Shown in pieces: positions 30,920 to 32,204 of a stretch of 32,204 bases of DNA. The DNA comes from Amoebophilaceae bacterium (lineage in GTDB: Bacteria > Bacteroidota > Bacteroidia > Cytophagales > Amoebophilaceae). Location of the stretch: the NCBI GenBank assembly GCA_025455725.1, contig JALOLY010000003.1, positions 1-32,204 on the forward strand, given 5' to 3'. The notes under the pieces are model-generated. The model was not told the DNA's origin, ran no database searches, and saw nothing but the letters and a program-made list of their open reading frames with translations. Numbering within the stretch: the first letter of the stretch is position 1; the number at the start of each line of letters is the position of its first letter. A program made the translations under genes and the position numbers.

Positions 30920-31056
30920 TGGGTACCAATACAGGCACCCGTTGTTGGGGGTTTTTCCTCCGGGGGGCTCAATGTCAACAACAACAACAATGACAACAAC
31001 AACAACGGCGTGGCTGGGCTCCGGAAATTCTGTAAGGCAAAGCCCACTAAGCCGCC
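30920..31056 (+). other. Candidate DGR template repeat (TR); core A-rich segment 30971-31006, outer boundaries approximate
   Basis: Plus strand ctcaatgtcaacaacaacaacaatgacaacaacaacaacggcgtggctgggctccgg. In frame: LNV-NNNN-N-D-NNNN-GVAGLRKF, i.e. 10 Asn (AAY) codons and 1 GAC, 21 adenines in 36 nt, followed by a GC-rich A-poor tail; adjacent to avd-like and RT genes. Confidence 0.72.
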
Positions 31057-31078
31057 CCTAATAGGCAGCTCAGTGGGC
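31042..31078. repeat. Inverted repeat / stem-loop at the 3' end of the candidate TR, overlapping the avd stop codon
   Basis: gcccactaagccgcc (31042-31056) and ggcagctcagtgggc (31064-31078), 13 of 15 positions pair, 7-nt loop cctaata. Confidence 0.7.
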
Positions 31079-31429
31079 AACGAACTTGAGCCACCCTCCC
31101 ACCATCTTACCAATCTCTTGCAGTAGGGTCTGCAACGCTAAGTATTGCTTGGGTGTGATGGTGTGTGTTTCTTTTGCCAGACGAATCAGCACCTTGAGCA
31201 AGTCCACGTCTTTGCTCATTTCATGGAGTGCCTGCATCCTCAACTCCCCTACCAGGTGGCCGGTACTGACGACCCGTTCTAGCAATGCAAGTGATAGGTT
31301 TTCACACCTTTGCCAAAGCGTATAGCGTTGCATCTTAGGAATCGTGCCATGGTAACCGTTGAGTGTCTTGTAGAGGTCATATACCTTGTGAAAGATAGGG
31401 ATGTCAAGCACAGAACGTTTTTGAGCCAT
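31070..31429 (-). CDS. avd: Avd-like DGR accessory protein (four-helix bundle, S23rRNA-IVP-like)
   Basis: IPIFHKVYDLYKTLNGYHGTIPKMQRYTLWQRCENLSLALLERV...KDVDLLKVLIRLAKETHTITPKQYLALQTLLQEIGKMVGGWLK matches the family pattern IPIFxKxYDLY..PKxxRYTLxxRxENL..DLLKxLIRLAK...YLxLQxLLQEIGxMxGGW. Confidence 0.87.
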   Translation of the reverse strand: MAQKRSVLDIPIFHKVYDLYKTLNGYHGTIPKMQRYTLWQRCENLSLALLERVVSTGHLVGELRMQALHEMSKDVDLLKVLIRLAKETHTITPKQYLALQTLLQEIGKMVGGWLKFVAH

Positions 31430-32204
31430 GAAAGTAGCGCGTTGTCTATTTGATCACATGGTTGCTGTTGACAATCTGCTGCTTGCTTGGCAGCACTTTA
31501 GGCGAGGTAAGCGCCAGCGGCAAGATGTTCAGTATTTTGAGCGGCATCTAGAAGACTTTATTTTCGATCTGCACGAAGACCTCACCACACTGCGTTATCA
31601 GCATGGACCTTACCAGCATTTTTATGTATTTGACCCGCAAAAGCGATACATCAGCAAAGCTTCTGTTAGGGACCGGCTCGTCCATCAAATGCTTTATGCT
31701 GCCCTTACGGAGGTTTTTGGTAAAACGTTCATCTTTCATTCTTTCTCCTGTCGTGTAGGCAAAGGAACCCATGCAGGAGTAGATCAGCTCCAGAAGATCC
31801 TAAGACAGGTAAGTCGCAATGGCACCCGCGCCTGCTTTGCCCTAAAAATGGACGTACAGCGCTTCTTTGATTCCATTGATCATGACCTACTCAAATCCCT
31901 CCTGTACGAACGCATACAAGACCACTGCGTACTAGCTATCGCCGACCGCATCATCGACAGCTTTGTGAGTAGCCCTAGCAACAGAGGACTCCCGCTGGGG
32001 AATGTGACCTCACAAATTTTTGCCAACGTGTATCTTCACCCGTTAGATCACTTCATCAAGCACACGCTGCGCCAAAAGTACTACTTACGATACTGCGATG
32101 ATTTTATCATGGTAGCGCACGAAAAGTCCCAGCTCACCGCACTCATCGAGCCCATCCGTAATTTTTTAGCACAAAGGCTACGACTGACACTGCATCCCCA
32201 AAAA
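31428..32204 (+). CDS. DGR-type reverse transcriptase, 3' end truncated by the right window edge
   Basis: Open frame from ATG 31428 to the window end: MKVARCLFDHMVAVDNLLLAWQHFRRGKRQRQDVQYFERHLED..FYVFDPQKRYISKASVRDRLVHQMLY..FSCRVGKGTHAGVDQLQ..CFALKMDVQRFFDSIDHDLL..GLPLGNVTSQIFANVYLHPLDHFIK..YYLRYCDDFIMVA..FLAQRLRLTLHPQK. The catalytic YCDD and the LGNxTSQ motif are present. Not in the ORF track because there is no in-window stop. Confidence 0.9.
   Translation, partial: MKVARCLFDHMVAVDNLLLAWQHFRRGKRQRQDVQYFERHLEDFIFDLHEDLTTLRYQHGPYQHFYVFDPQKRYISKASVRDRLVHQMLYAALTEVFGKTFIFHSFSCRVGKGTHAGVDQLQKILRQVSRNGTRACFALKMDVQRFFDSIDHDLLKSLLYERIQDHCVLAIADRIIDSFVSSPSNRGLPLGNVTSQIFANVYLHPLDHFIKHTLRQKYYLRYCDDFIMVAHEKSQLTALIEPIRNFLAQRLRLTLHPQK

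Noticed and set aside
30965-31010. The (AAC)n run as an ordinary trinucleotide microsatellite
   Set aside because: Possible, but the run is interrupted (AATG), ends in an A-poor GC-rich tail, and lies directly beside avd and a DGR-type RT, so a template repeat explains more. Only a VR match can settle it.
30801-31113. ORFs 30801..31061 (+) and 30868..31113 (-)
   Set aside because: They read the TR in other frames (STTTTMTTTTT, LLLLSLLLLL) and have no protein-like composition outside it; most likely not coding.
31428-32204. RT as a group II intron maturase or retron RT
   Set aside because: It has the LGNxTSQ motif and a neighbouring Avd-like gene; no intron domain V/VI-like structure or msr/msd pair was seen in the available sequence.
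1-32204. CRISPR arrays, tRNA and rRNA genes
   Set aside because: No regularly spaced direct repeats and no tRNA T-loop or rRNA signatures noticed by eye on either strand.

Overview
32.2 kb window from a Bacteroidota-like genome (lineage inferred from gene content, low certainty). It mixes conserved housekeeping genes with degraded insertion-sequence debris. Recognisable genes: an AddB-like nuclease/helicase subunit running off the left edge, an S66 LD-carboxypeptidase with a signal peptide, a 1145-aa fusion of a sodium:solute symporter, a degenerate kinase-like region and a SpoT-type HD domain, an ATP-grasp protein with a signal-like leader, an AddA/RecB-like helicase-nuclease, grpE-dnaJ, a XerC/D recombinase, a 2-oxoacid dehydrogenase E2, trpS, murB, a dCMP deaminase, an ABC-F ATPase, a beta-barrel outer-membrane protein and a 1024-aa TPR protein. 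The most notable signal is at the right edge (about 30.9-32.2 kb): a probable diversity-generating retroelement (DGR). It has an A-rich AAC-codon template-repeat candidate on the + strand, an Avd-like four-helix-bundle gene on the - strand, and a reverse transcriptase with the DGR-type LGNxTSQ motif on the + strand, truncated by the window end and absent from the ORF track. The arrangement is unusual: avd is inverted between the template repeat and the RT, and the avd and RT start codons overlap in a single CATG. No variable repeat was found by eye in the window, so the target gene is probably outside it. All calls are by reading; no database or alignment was run.
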